This document shows positions 36,978 through 45,381 of a stretch of DNA of 64,000 bases, in pieces. Each line of letters starts with the position of its first letter. Position 1 is the stretch's first letter. The DNA is from Paraburkholderia polaris (GTDB lineage Bacteria > Pseudomonadota > Gammaproteobacteria > Burkholderiales > Burkholderiaceae). The DNA is taken from the NCBI RefSeq assembly GCF_012927345.1, contig NZ_JABBGJ010000042.1, forward strand, positions 34,119 through 98,118, given 5' to 3'. The notes under the pieces were generated by a model. That model made no database searches, was not told where the DNA came from, and was given only the letters and a program-made list of their open reading frames with translations. Both the position numbers and the translations under genes were made by a program.

Positions 36978-37774
36978 GGCCACCCACCCGCCCGGCGCGT
37001 GTTTGCCGCCGACCCGTCAGGAAGCGCCGTGGCGAGCCACGCATGCAGCCAGTTCGCGAGGCCCTGCAGATCGTGCGACGCCTGCGAATGCGGTGCGTCG
37101 TCGAACAGCCACGTGCCGCGTGCGAACGATTCGGGCAAGGCCGCATCCAGATGCACGCGCTGCGCAAGCGGCAGCCCGTCGCCGAGCGCGGTGCCCAGCA
37201 TCGCCAGCGCGTCGCGTTGCATGTCGCGCGCCGGATTCAGCCGATTGACGATGATCCGCAGGTTCGCGCAGCCGCGCCGCAACGCGTCGAGCCGCGCGAC
37301 CAGGCTCGTGCAGGCGGCCGGTTCGGGCGGCGTCACGCACAGCACGAGATCGGCACTCTGCACGGCCTGCTCACCTTGCTGCGACGGATAGCGGGCGGTG
37401 TCAATCAGCACGACGCCATCGCGCGGCAAATCGAGTTGCGCGAGCGCGTTCGCGAGCCACTGCGGTTCGGCGGCCAGGCGCGCATCGCAGCGCGCACTTT
37501 GTTCGAGCGACACCGCGCCGTACGGAACGAACAACACGCCCTCGCTATTGCGCCACGTGTGCGCGTGCCATGCTGCGCTTTCGTCGAGCATGGCTTGCGC
37601 GAGGCCGGCCGGTGCGAGGCAATCGAGGCCGAGGTGCGCGCCGAGCATATTCTGCGGATCGAAATCGAGCGCGACCACCGGGCGTCCGCGGCGCGCGAGC
37701 AGCACGGCGAGCGCAGCGCTCAAAGTCGTGCGGCCTGTGCCGCCGGCGGTGGAGACGACAGCAATCGTCTTCAT
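36974..37774 (-). CDS. bcsQ: BcsQ, MinD/ParA-like ATPase of the cellulose system
   Basis: A 266-residue deviant-Walker ATPase. The P-loop region is STAGGTGRTTL, with Arg where most ParA/MinD proteins have the invariant Lys. E. coli BcsQ also deviates here (Thr, from memory). Walker-B-like VVALDFDPQNMLG and VLIDTARYP follow. BcsQ forms part of the cytoplasmic BcsRQ(E) assembly that stabilises the synthase. Its start overlaps the bcsF stop by 4 bp and its stop overlaps bcsA by 4 bp. Confidence 0.92.
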   Translation of the reverse strand: MKTIAVVSTAGGTGRTTLSAALAVLLARRGRPVVALDFDPQNMLGAHLGLDCLAPAGLAQAMLDESAAWHAHTWRNSEGVLFVPYGAVSLEQSARCDARLAAEPQWLANALAQLDLPRDGVVLIDTARYPSQQGEQAVQSADLVLCVTPPEPAACTSLVARLDALRRGCANLRIIVNRLNPARDMQRDALAMLGTALGDGLPLAQRVHLDAALPESFARGTWLFDDAPHSQASHDLQGLANWLHAWLATALPDGSAANTRRAGGWP

Positions 37775-37977
37775 GACGTGACCTCAGCGGCGCGCTCGGC
37801 GTCAGGCAACAGGCGCGCACGTAATGCGACTGGCTCAATTTCGCAGGGCACCGCGTCGCGCGGATCGAAATGGCGCATCGCCGCGAGACCGCGACGCGAG
37901 CTGGCGCGCTGCCACACGATCCACACCGGGATCGCGAGAATCAGACCCGCGACAAAACAGATCAACAGAAATCCCAT
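37771..37977 (-). CDS. bcsF: BcsF-like single-pass membrane protein
   Basis: A 68-residue protein with one N-terminal transmembrane helix (GFLLICFVAGLILAIPVWIVW) and a basic then acidic cytoplasmic tail. Size, topology and position between bcsE and bcsQ match BcsF, which recruits BcsE to the membrane in E. coli. Sequence identity alone would not be enough. The ATG overlaps the bcsE stop by one base and the stop overlaps bcsQ by 4 bp. Confidence 0.78.
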   Translation of the reverse strand: MGFLLICFVAGLILAIPVWIVWQRASSRRGLAAMRHFDPRDAVPCEIEPVALRARLLPDAERAAEVTS

Positions 37978-39941
37978 TACTCGCTCCCGTTCTTGCGTAG
38001 CGGCATCGCATACGGCTCGGCACGGCGCTGTGGCGGAGCCGCGAGGGGCGCGGGCCGCTGCGTCGCTTCCGCGCGCGCGGCTCCGAGCGCCTGCTCCACC
38101 GCGGCGATCTGTTCGACCGTGGACATCCCCTCTGCGGCCGGCAAGACCGTGCCGGCATGCGCGACTGTGGCCGGCGCAGCGGTTTGATTACGCAACGGCA
38201 TGGCGAACAGATCGCTGTAGTCGGCGATCGGCGTGCGCCGGCTCGCCGTGGCGAGCGCATTCAATTCATCGCCTATGCTCTGCTCCGCCAGATGCACGAT
38301 GTCACCCGCGATCCGCTCGACCGGCACGTTGAAGATGCGGGCCAGCGCGGCGTCCGCGTCGGCCAGCCGGCACGCGAACAGAAACACGTACAGGTGCGAG
38401 GCATCGGCCGTGAAGACGTCCCCCGCACGGCGCGGCACGCAGCTTTTCAGCGCTTCGATGTGCGCGCATTGCGGCAACAGCGTCAGCTTGACGAGCACAT
38501 GCGGCAGTTGCAGCACGGCACTGCGTTCGAGCACCGCGCGCACCCGCTCGCAGAACGTGCCGGCCGGCAGATAGCCAAGTACGTCTTCGCTCAGCGCGGC
38601 GCTGAGCGCGGTTCGATAGTCGGTGGCGATCGGCCGCGTGTGCAGTTGTCCCTGCAACGATTGCAGCAGCGACTGCATCCGCGAAAACGGCAGATCGCGG
38701 CCCAGAACCAGGTTGGCGCCGAGCGTCAGCACCAGCAGTTCGTATTGATGGCGCAGCACTTCACCCCGTTCGGCGACGACGATCTTCAACGCGCGTCCGG
38801 CCTGGCGGCGCAACGCATGAATCGCCCCGCACAGCGCATCGAGCTGCGCGCCGCCGGCGTAATCGAGCACCACGGTCGCCGCCTGCGCGTCAACGCACGC
38901 CGCGAGCACGGCCTTCTGATCGGCCAGCACCTCCCAGTTCGACGGCACCCACTCCTCGTGTCCGCGCACCACCGCGCGGCTGACCACCACCCGCTGTTCG
39001 TCGCGCGCCAGCAGTCCATCGCCTCGCGCGGCGCCATTGCCGAGTGCATCAGGCGCGACGCTCAGCCGGCCGCTGTCGGTGAAGCGCAGCGAGCCGACTT
39101 CGCCGGTAACCAGCGTGCGGTCCGAGCGCCAGAAATCCACGTGCCACAACAACTCCCCGTGAGTGCGCTCCATCCGCGCGACGCCCGCGCAGGCCGCGTG
39201 AAATTCGTTGCGGCCATGCTGCGCCGCTGCGTCGTCGAGCGCGGGCTCGAGGAACAGCGAACCGGCGTCGGCGTCGGCATCGGCATCGGCGTCCGCTTGC
39301 GAACCTAGCAGCAGCACCAGCGTGATGTTGCGCACCGCGCACCAGTTCGCGAGCATTCGGCCTTCCCGCGCGAGTGCTGCCGGATCGGCCCAGTTGAACC
39401 AGCGCTCGGCGCCCTCGACGAAGTACAGCGAGCGCGAACGGAAGCCAAAGCGCTTGAGCGCGCGCAGGCCGCCAAACACCTTGGCAAGCGCGACCGGCGG
39501 GACACTGTGGGCGCCTGCGTCGGCGGGACCGGCCGGCGGCATCGCGAGGACGCTCAGGTTGCGCGGCCAGCCGGAGGCCGGCGCGTTGGCGCTGAAACCG
39601 AGTTCGCGCAGGCGCGTGGCGACCTGTGCACGAGCGCGCGCCAGCACCACCGTGACGTCGCGCGCCTGCGCCTGACGCGCACTTTCCCACAACAACGCGT
39701 CGGCACCCGGCGTGCGTGCCGCCGCGTAGACCGCGTAGAGCTTGCCGGCTTCGAGCGCGGCCCATTCGTCGGGAAGCGCATCGATCGCCAACTGGCCGAG
39801 CGGCCGCGCGCCGCGATCCGATCCCGCCCGGCGGACAGCCTGCAGCAGGCGTCGCACCAAGGCGCGAGCCGGCGTCGGCTTGAGTGAATTCGAAACGATG
39901 CTCACGCGTGGCTTCCCTGATCTCGTTGTAGCGCCGTTCAA
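37977..39941 (-). CDS. bcsE: BcsE, c-di-GMP-binding cellulose regulator
   Basis: A 654-residue protein with BcsE (GIL-type) features. A degenerate N-terminal part is followed by the receiver-like middle (LALKIVVAERG to LVLGRDLPFSRMQSLLQSLQG) and a C-terminal c-di-GMP module with CVPRRAGDVFTA, giving the RxGD ligand motif at about residues 505-508. BcsE binds c-di-GMP and boosts cellulose output. A run of Asp-Ala dipeptides at about 217-226 is encoded by tandem hexamers. The Pro/Ala-rich C-terminal tail (after about 600) is probably unstructured. The start overlaps bcsC by 4 bp; the stop overlaps bcsF by 1 bp. Confidence 0.85.
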   Translation of the reverse strand: MNGATTRSGKPRVSIVSNSLKPTPARALVRRLLQAVRRAGSDRGARPLGQLAIDALPDEWAALEAGKLYAVYAAARTPGADALLWESARQAQARDVTVVLARARAQVATRLRELGFSANAPASGWPRNLSVLAMPPAGPADAGAHSVPPVALAKVFGGLRALKRFGFRSRSLYFVEGAERWFNWADPAALAREGRMLANWCAVRNITLVLLLGSQADADADADADAGSLFLEPALDDAAAQHGRNEFHAACAGVARMERTHGELLWHVDFWRSDRTLVTGEVGSLRFTDSGRLSVAPDALGNGAARGDGLLARDEQRVVVSRAVVRGHEEWVPSNWEVLADQKAVLAACVDAQAATVVLDYAGGAQLDALCGAIHALRRQAGRALKIVVAERGEVLRHQYELLVLTLGANLVLGRDLPFSRMQSLLQSLQGQLHTRPIATDYRTALSAALSEDVLGYLPAGTFCERVRAVLERSAVLQLPHVLVKLTLLPQCAHIEALKSCVPRRAGDVFTADASHLYVFLFACRLADADAALARIFNVPVERIAGDIVHLAEQSIGDELNALATASRRTPIADYSDLFAMPLRNQTAAPATVAHAGTVLPAAEGMSTVEQIAAVEQALGAARAEATQRPAPLAAPPQRRAEPYAMPLRKNGSE

Positions 39942-42900
39942 AAGCTGGAGTAAAGGCGCACGGGTCTCGGCGACAGACTGTTGTCCTGCTTGCGTCCGTC
40001 GAAGGTGTAGCGCATGTACAGCAGCGCGGAACTCGGTGCGTAGTCATGCGAACGGTCGATGCTCAGTTGCGCGCCCGCCACCAGATAACGGTTGAAACGG
40101 TACTGCACGATGCCGCTCAAGCCATACGAGAACGCGACGCCGCGCGTCGAGCTGGCCGTGTTGACCAGGTTGCTGAAGCCCGGTGCCGAACTGGCGGTCT
40201 TCCACAGGCTGTTGATCGCGGCCGATGCACTGTTCAGGGGGGGCAAACCATTCGGGTAATACGGTGAGTCCTTCTCATACGAATTCGACACGCCGACGGT
40301 GGCCGTCAGGTCCCAGTTCAGCGCATCGCGCCGGCCCGCCCATTCGATCGGCACGCCGAGCGACAGATAGCGTTGCGGGCTGTAATAGCCGCCCTGTCCG
40401 AACGAATAGAAACGCTGATTATTGGTGTAGTGCCAGACGTTGCCGACCAGACCCGTGCTCACCAGCGTGTTGAGGCGCTGGTAGAGCGGCAGCGTGAAGC
40501 CGGTGCGCAGGGTGACTTCCTGGTTGCTCGCCACATTGCGGCCGGTCAGCATCCCCGCGCCGACATCGGTGAACACGCTGGTCGTGCCGATATCGACTGC
40601 CGAGTGGAAGTCGATGCCGTCGCGGCGCACCCCGCCCCACACGGCGCCGGTCAGCGGATCGTGCATGCCCGCGTACGACAGCAGGCTGCTCGTCTCCGGA
40701 CGGCGCGAGCCGCTGACCGAAAAGCTCGCCGGTCCCGCATCGAACTGATAGCGCACGCCGCCGACCATGTAATGCACGGGAAAGCCGAGCGGTGTGGTGC
40801 CCAAGTCGAAGCGCCATGCATCGGACGTATAGCCCGCGCCGAGCGCGACGCCGGTGGCCGACTGATGCAGGTACGGCAACGTCGCGGCGTAGTCGGCCAC
40901 GGTCTGTGCCGACACGTTTTGCGACTGTGCGAGCTTATCGGCGGCGCCGAGCGTGCCGAACGTGTCGCGTGTAAACGAATTCGCGTCGCTAACGTCGAGC
41001 GTGCCGGCATCGATATGAACCGTGTCGGCGTGGAGGAAAAAGTGGCCGTCGTAGCGATACGGAATCTGCAGGTACACGGGCGCTTGCCACGCACGGAACT
41101 GCGAAATACCGGCGTCGCCCGATTTATAGGCGGGGATCCACGCTGTCTCGATCTCCGGATTGCGGCGTTGCTGCAGATCGGCCAGCGCGGCTTGCGCGGG
41201 CGTGCCGTCGGGGCCGGCCGTCACACCCATCGCGCGTTCCTGGGTAAGCGACAGACGGTACAGCGCTTCAGCGTCCTCATACTGTCCCAGATCCTGGGCG
41301 ATGCGTCCGCTTTGCACCGTCACGTCCGACCGCGCCGGATACGCGACCCGCAAGGCCGAGGTGATCTGCGCCGCCTCTTGCGGGCGGCGCAATGCCGCCA
41401 GACGGCGAGCCGCGGACAGCCGTGTATCGACGTCGTCGGGTGCCGCGCCGTCGATCACCGTGCGCACGAGATCGAGCGCCGAGCGGCGTTCGCCGCTTTG
41501 CTCCAGCACACGGGCGAGCGCCAATTGGGCCTCCGGATCGTTCGGCGTCGCGGCCAGCACCGGGGCCAGCGCGGCGCGCGCGGCCGCATAGTGCCCCTGC
41601 AACCGCTCGAGATCGGCGACTTCGAACGCATACCGTTTGTCGCTGCGGCCGGCCGGGCTGACGCGGGCGAGCAACTGCCGCGCCGCGACATAGTCCTGGC
41701 GATCGAGCGCTTCGTCGGTCTGCCGCAGGATCGAGCGCAGCGCCTGGTCTTCGAGACGCGCGCTTTGCGCGGGACTCAGCTGTGCATCGCTGCGCAGCGT
41801 CGTCAGCCACGCGTCCAGTTCGTCATTGCGTTTCGCGCTGCCGAGCAGATCGCCGTAACGCAGACGCACGTCGGCGTCGGTCTGCTGCGGATGCGTGTCG
41901 ATCCAGTTCTGCAGCAACGCGAGACCGCGCTCGGCTTCGCCCTGATCGATCCACATCGAGCCGACCGCGGCCAGCAGGTTCGGATCGTCGCCGGCCAGCG
42001 AGCATGCCTGGTCGAGGGCGTGTGCCGCGCCCGCACGGTCGTCCTGCGCGAATGCGGCGCGTGCCTTCGCGAGCCACTGCTGTGCTTGCAGGTTGCGCTC
42101 GAGCGCACGCATGCCGTCCGTGCGGTCCTTGTCGGCGATCGGCGCGAGCACGGCTTGCGCACCGTCGAGGTCGTCGAGCGAGTTGCGATAGAGCGCGCTC
42201 GCATAACGCATTTCGGGCGACGCCGACACGGCGAGGCCGTCGTCCATCACTACCCGCCCAAGTTGCGGCAGGCCCAGATCACGATACAGGCGCGCGAGCG
42301 CAAAGCGCGTCCACGGGGCATCGGGCGCGAGCCGCAACGCCGCTTCGTAGCGCTGCGCGGCCGGGCCGCGCTGACCCGCCGCCAGCAATTTTTCCGCCTG
42401 TCCGCCCAGGATGTCGGCGCGCAATTGCGCGAGACCCTGGCGATCGTCTGCGGCAGTGAAACGGCTTTGCAATGCGTCGAGCAGAGGCGCGACCTGAGCC
42501 GCGCGGCCGGTGTTCTCGAACAGCGTTTGAGTGCTGCGCACCGCCGACAGATTCGGTTCGCGCGCCGCCAGCAGGTCACGCAGCAACGGTTCCGCGGCGC
42601 TCCAGTTGTGCTGCGCGAGCAGCGCGTCGGCGAGCATCAGTTTGGCGTCGGCGTTGGCCGGCTCGATCGCGAGCGCGGCGCGTGCGGCCCGCTCGGCGTC
42701 TTGCGGCCGTCCGGCTGCGGCGGCCTCGCGGCCCTGCGCCAGCGTGCCCCAGAACTGCGCGGAACGCGCGAGGCTTTCCCATTTCCCGCGATTGTCCGGC
42801 GCGAGCGCAGCCGCACGCAGAAACAATGTGCGGGCTTCGTCACGCCGCCCTTCGCGCATGCGGATCAGACCGAGGCCGCCGACAGCCTCGGCGTCGTTGG

Positions 42901-43903
42901 CCCGGGCTTGTGCGGCCCGCGCGAGCAGCGGTTCGGCTGTCGTCAGATCGTTGCGCGCGAGTGCCTGCAGGCCGCGTTGCTGCGCGATGTAGTCGGGATT
43001 GCGTTCGAGTTGCCGCTGCGCCTCCAGCTGCGCCTCGATCACGCCGACCCGATCCTTGAATTCGGTATCGTCCGGCACGAGTTGCAGATAGGCGCGCAGC
43101 GCGGCCAGATACGCCGGGTCCGCGCCGGCGGATTGCAGCACGTGACGCCACGCGTCCAGCGATGCCGAGCGATCCGAATCCGGCCGCGTGGCGAGATTCC
43201 ACGCGATGCGGTTGGCCTCGGCACGCGTCTCGCCGCGTGCATTCAACAGATTGGCGAGCACCAGCGCCGAATCGACATCCGACGGATCGGCGGCGATCCG
43301 CTGACGCAATGCGCCGACCGCCTGCACGCGGCCCTCAGGCGTGCCCGCGATGATCTGGTAGTACTCGGCGCCGAGCGACCCCGACGGCGCGCCGTGCGGA
43401 AACAGCACGACCAGCCGCCGCGTCGCCTCGGCGGACTGGCCGCTGCGCGCCATCAGCCGGATCGTCGCCAGTTCCTCGCGGCCATTGGTGGCGACGCGGA
43501 ACTCGTCTTCGATCTGCTGCGTGGCCGGCGTTCCAGGGGCCTTGGTCCGCAGCCGCGCCAGCGTCGTCTGCGCGGCCTGTGCCTGGCCGAGACGCAACTG
43601 GATGCGCACCTGCTGGGCCAGCAACGCGGGATCGTCCGGCGCGATCAGCAACGCCTTCTGGATCGACTGCAACGCGAGATCGTCGCGATGCTTGGTCGAC
43701 CACATGCGGGCCGTCGCGAACAGGCGTTGCGCTGCGGCGTTTTGCGACGGCACGGTCGTGCTTGGCTGCGTGCTTGGCTGTGTGCTTGTCTGTGCGCTTG
43801 CCTGCGTGCTTGCTTGCGCGCCTGCCCATGCGGCTACCGGCGCCACCTGCGCCGCGAGGCCGAGCAACAGCGCCGCGCACGTTACCGGGAAGCGACGCGA
43901 CAC
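39938..43903 (-). CDS. bcsC: Cellulose synthase outer-membrane porin/TPR protein BcsC
   Basis: A 1321-residue exporter. A signal peptide (CAALLLGLAAQVAPVAAWA) is followed by a Gln/Ser/Thr-rich repeat stretch (about residues 30-50). About 19 TPR-like units (for example LALQSIQKALLIAPDDPALL) then fill the periplasm. The C-terminal ~330 residues form a beta-barrel domain ending in LLYMRYTFDGRKQDN and a terminal Phe. BcsC passes glucan across the outer membrane. It begins inside the end of bcsZ (22-bp overlap) and its stop overlaps bcsE. The length is in the normal range for the family. Confidence 0.93.
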   Translation of the reverse strand: MSRRFPVTCAALLLGLAAQVAPVAAWAGAQASTQASAQTSTQPSTQPSTTVPSQNAAAQRLFATARMWSTKHRDDLALQSIQKALLIAPDDPALLAQQVRIQLRLGQAQAAQTTLARLRTKAPGTPATQQIEDEFRVATNGREELATIRLMARSGQSAEATRRLVVLFPHGAPSGSLGAEYYQIIAGTPEGRVQAVGALRQRIAADPSDVDSALVLANLLNARGETRAEANRIAWNLATRPDSDRSASLDAWRHVLQSAGADPAYLAALRAYLQLVPDDTEFKDRVGVIEAQLEAQRQLERNPDYIAQQRGLQALARNDLTTAEPLLARAAQARANDAEAVGGLGLIRMREGRRDEARTLFLRAAALAPDNRGKWESLARSAQFWGTLAQGREAAAAGRPQDAERAARAALAIEPANADAKLMLADALLAQHNWSAAEPLLRDLLAAREPNLSAVRSTQTLFENTGRAAQVAPLLDALQSRFTAADDRQGLAQLRADILGGQAEKLLAAGQRGPAAQRYEAALRLAPDAPWTRFALARLYRDLGLPQLGRVVMDDGLAVSASPEMRYASALYRNSLDDLDGAQAVLAPIADKDRTDGMRALERNLQAQQWLAKARAAFAQDDRAGAAHALDQACSLAGDDPNLLAAVGSMWIDQGEAERGLALLQNWIDTHPQQTDADVRLRYGDLLGSAKRNDELDAWLTTLRSDAQLSPAQSARLEDQALRSILRQTDEALDRQDYVAARQLLARVSPAGRSDKRYAFEVADLERLQGHYAAARAALAPVLAATPNDPEAQLALARVLEQSGERRSALDLVRTVIDGAAPDDVDTRLSAARRLAALRRPQEAAQITSALRVAYPARSDVTVQSGRIAQDLGQYEDAEALYRLSLTQERAMGVTAGPDGTPAQAALADLQQRRNPEIETAWIPAYKSGDAGISQFRAWQAPVYLQIPYRYDGHFFLHADTVHIDAGTLDVSDANSFTRDTFGTLGAADKLAQSQNVSAQTVADYAATLPYLHQSATGVALGAGYTSDAWRFDLGTTPLGFPVHYMVGGVRYQFDAGPASFSVSGSRRPETSSLLSYAGMHDPLTGAVWGGVRRDGIDFHSAVDIGTTSVFTDVGAGMLTGRNVASNQEVTLRTGFTLPLYQRLNTLVSTGLVGNVWHYTNNQRFYSFGQGGYYSPQRYLSLGVPIEWAGRRDALNWDLTATVGVSNSYEKDSPYYPNGLPPLNSASAAINSLWKTASSAPGFSNLVNTASSTRGVAFSYGLSGIVQYRFNRYLVAGAQLSIDRSHDYAPSSALLYMRYTFDGRKQDNSLSPRPVRLYSSF

Positions 43904-45378
43904 GGCGAACTCCAGCGCAGGTTGAGGGTGCCGTCGGCGGCAAAGCGATAGCGGCCATCGCGCCAGCCCAGCCCAAACAGACTCAGCACGCTGGTGTAAT
44001 AGCCGGCCGGCGTATCGCGACCGAGTTGTTCCATGCGCGCGATCTGTGCATCGCCGAGCGCGCGCTGGCCGCGCGCGTCGAGAAACGGCACGGCCGCCGC
44101 CGAGAAGCCGGCGTTACCCATGTTCGCGCCGACGCTGCCGTTCGTCGTGTCGACCTTTTCCGGCGGCGCACCGTGCGCGACGATAAAGCCGGCGAACGGT
44201 GCAAGGCGCGCGAGCAGCGGTTGCGCGAGCGGATCGCGCGGATCGAGCATGCCGGCCCACAGATAGACGCGAATCGCGTTGTAGGCGCTTTCGGCCTGGG
44301 TTTGCGCATCCGGCGCGAAACCATGCCTGGCGAGGTACAACGCCCAGTCAGGTGAAAAGCCGTGCGGTGCGGTGTCGAGCAGAACCCGGCCGGTGCTGTC
44401 GAGAAGGCGGGTCCAGCGGGCGTCGTCCGGCAGCCGCGTGCCGATGCCGCGGACCACCTGCGGCGGCGAATAACTCGGATTGACGCGCCACACGTCCGGC
44501 GCGGGATGAAAGCCTACCGGTCCTGGCAACAGCGTCAACCCGAGACCGGGAACGTTGGCTGTTTCCTCGTCGAGCACACGCTTCGCGAGTACCGCGCCAC
44601 GCGCTGTATAGCTGCGTTCCTGCCACACGCGGCCGGCTTCGAGCAGCGCATAGGCGATCCACAGATCGGCATCGGACGAAGCATTTGCATCCAGCACGCC
44701 CCATTGCCCGCTGTCCGAGCGACCCCACAACCAGGCCGGCAGATGCGCGGTCAGGTCGCCTTGCGCGAGATGCGCCTCGGTCCAGTTGAGGATCGAATCG
44801 AAAGCCGTGCGGTCATCGGCGACGAGAGCGAAGAACAGTCCGTACGACTGTCCTTCGGATACCGTGCGCGAATCGGTCGAGCCGACGTCGATCACGCGCC
44901 CTTCGGGCGAGATGAAATCGCGCTTGAACTGCTGCCAGCGCGGCCATGCGGGCGCTGCGCAACTGCTTGGTGCAGGACTGGCGAGAACGGTGGCGGAGGC
45001 AGTGGTGGCTGCGGTGGGTACGGTGGCTACGGTGGGTACGGTGGGTACGGTGGCTACGGTGGCTACGGTGGCTACGGTGGCGGCGGCCGTGGCCGTGGCC
45101 GTGGCCGTGGCCGTGGCCGTGGCCGTGGCCGTCGCGGTCGCTGTCGCTGTCGCGGCGACTGTCGCGGTGACGGGCAGCGGCAGGCTCGCGGCGAACGCGC
45201 CGCTCGCGAGCGTGGCCGCCACACTGGTCAACGCGCGAGTCACCACGCGGGTAGACAAGCGGCGACACAAGCGGGTGACACCCGTCGCGCCAGCCACCGA
45301 CGCCAGGCGCGTGCGCGCACCCGTCAGTACCGCGCCCGACGCCCGCCGCAGCGACGCTTTCCACTTCACCGGCAGCAT
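43882..45378 (-). CDS. bcsZ: BcsZ, periplasmic GH8 endoglucanase of the cellulose operon
   Basis: A 498-residue GH8 cellulase. The catalytic acid Glu is in TVSEGQSYGLF (about residue 175) and substrate-site Asp residues are in NASSDADLWIAY. The position equivalent to the catalytic base Asp of E. coli BcsZ (YDAIRVY) reads YNAIRVY, so Asn367 replaces Asp. Before the catalytic domain is an exceptionally long linker of Ala/Thr/Val repeats (about residues 70-130), coded by 6- and 9-bp tandem repeats. The N-terminus looks like a secretion signal with a long basic leader. It trims the nascent glucan and affects export. The start lies 3 nt past bcsB and the end overlaps bcsC. Confidence 0.9.
   Translation of the reverse strand: MLPVKWKASLRRASGAVLTGARTRLASVAGATGVTRLCRRLSTRVVTRALTSVAATLASGAFAASLPLPVTATVAATATATATATATATATATATATAAATVATVATVATVPTVPTVATVPTAATTASATVLASPAPSSCAAPAWPRWQQFKRDFISPEGRVIDVGSTDSRTVSEGQSYGLFFALVADDRTAFDSILNWTEAHLAQGDLTAHLPAWLWGRSDSGQWGVLDANASSDADLWIAYALLEAGRVWQERSYTARGAVLAKRVLDEETANVPGLGLTLLPGPVGFHPAPDVWRVNPSYSPPQVVRGIGTRLPDDARWTRLLDSTGRVLLDTAPHGFSPDWALYLARHGFAPDAQTQAESAYNAIRVYLWAGMLDPRDPLAQPLLARLAPFAGFIVAHGAPPEKVDTTNGSVGANMGNAGFSAAAVPFLDARGQRALGDAQIARMEQLGRDTPAGYYTSVLSLFGLGWRDGRYRFAADGTLNLRWSSPCRVASR
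45013..45156 (-). repeat. Tandem 9-bp and 6-bp repeats inside bcsZ
   Basis: On the plus strand a run of ggtggctac/ggtgggtac units (45013 to about 45080) joins eight exact ggccgt units (45085-45132) and degenerate cgctgt/cgcggt units to about 45156. All unit lengths are multiples of three, so gain or loss changes linker length but not reading frame. It encodes the Ala/Thr/Val-rich linker of BcsZ. A similar ggccgt run ends the hexamer tract of element copy B. Confidence 0.95.
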
Positions 45379-45381
45379 CGG

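Noticed and set aside
40373..43951. Very long plus-strand open frame (1192 codons) opposite bcsC
   Set aside because: It is antisense to a clear BcsC gene, Arg/Gln/His-rich with no family likeness, and typical of open antisense frames in GC-rich coding DNA.
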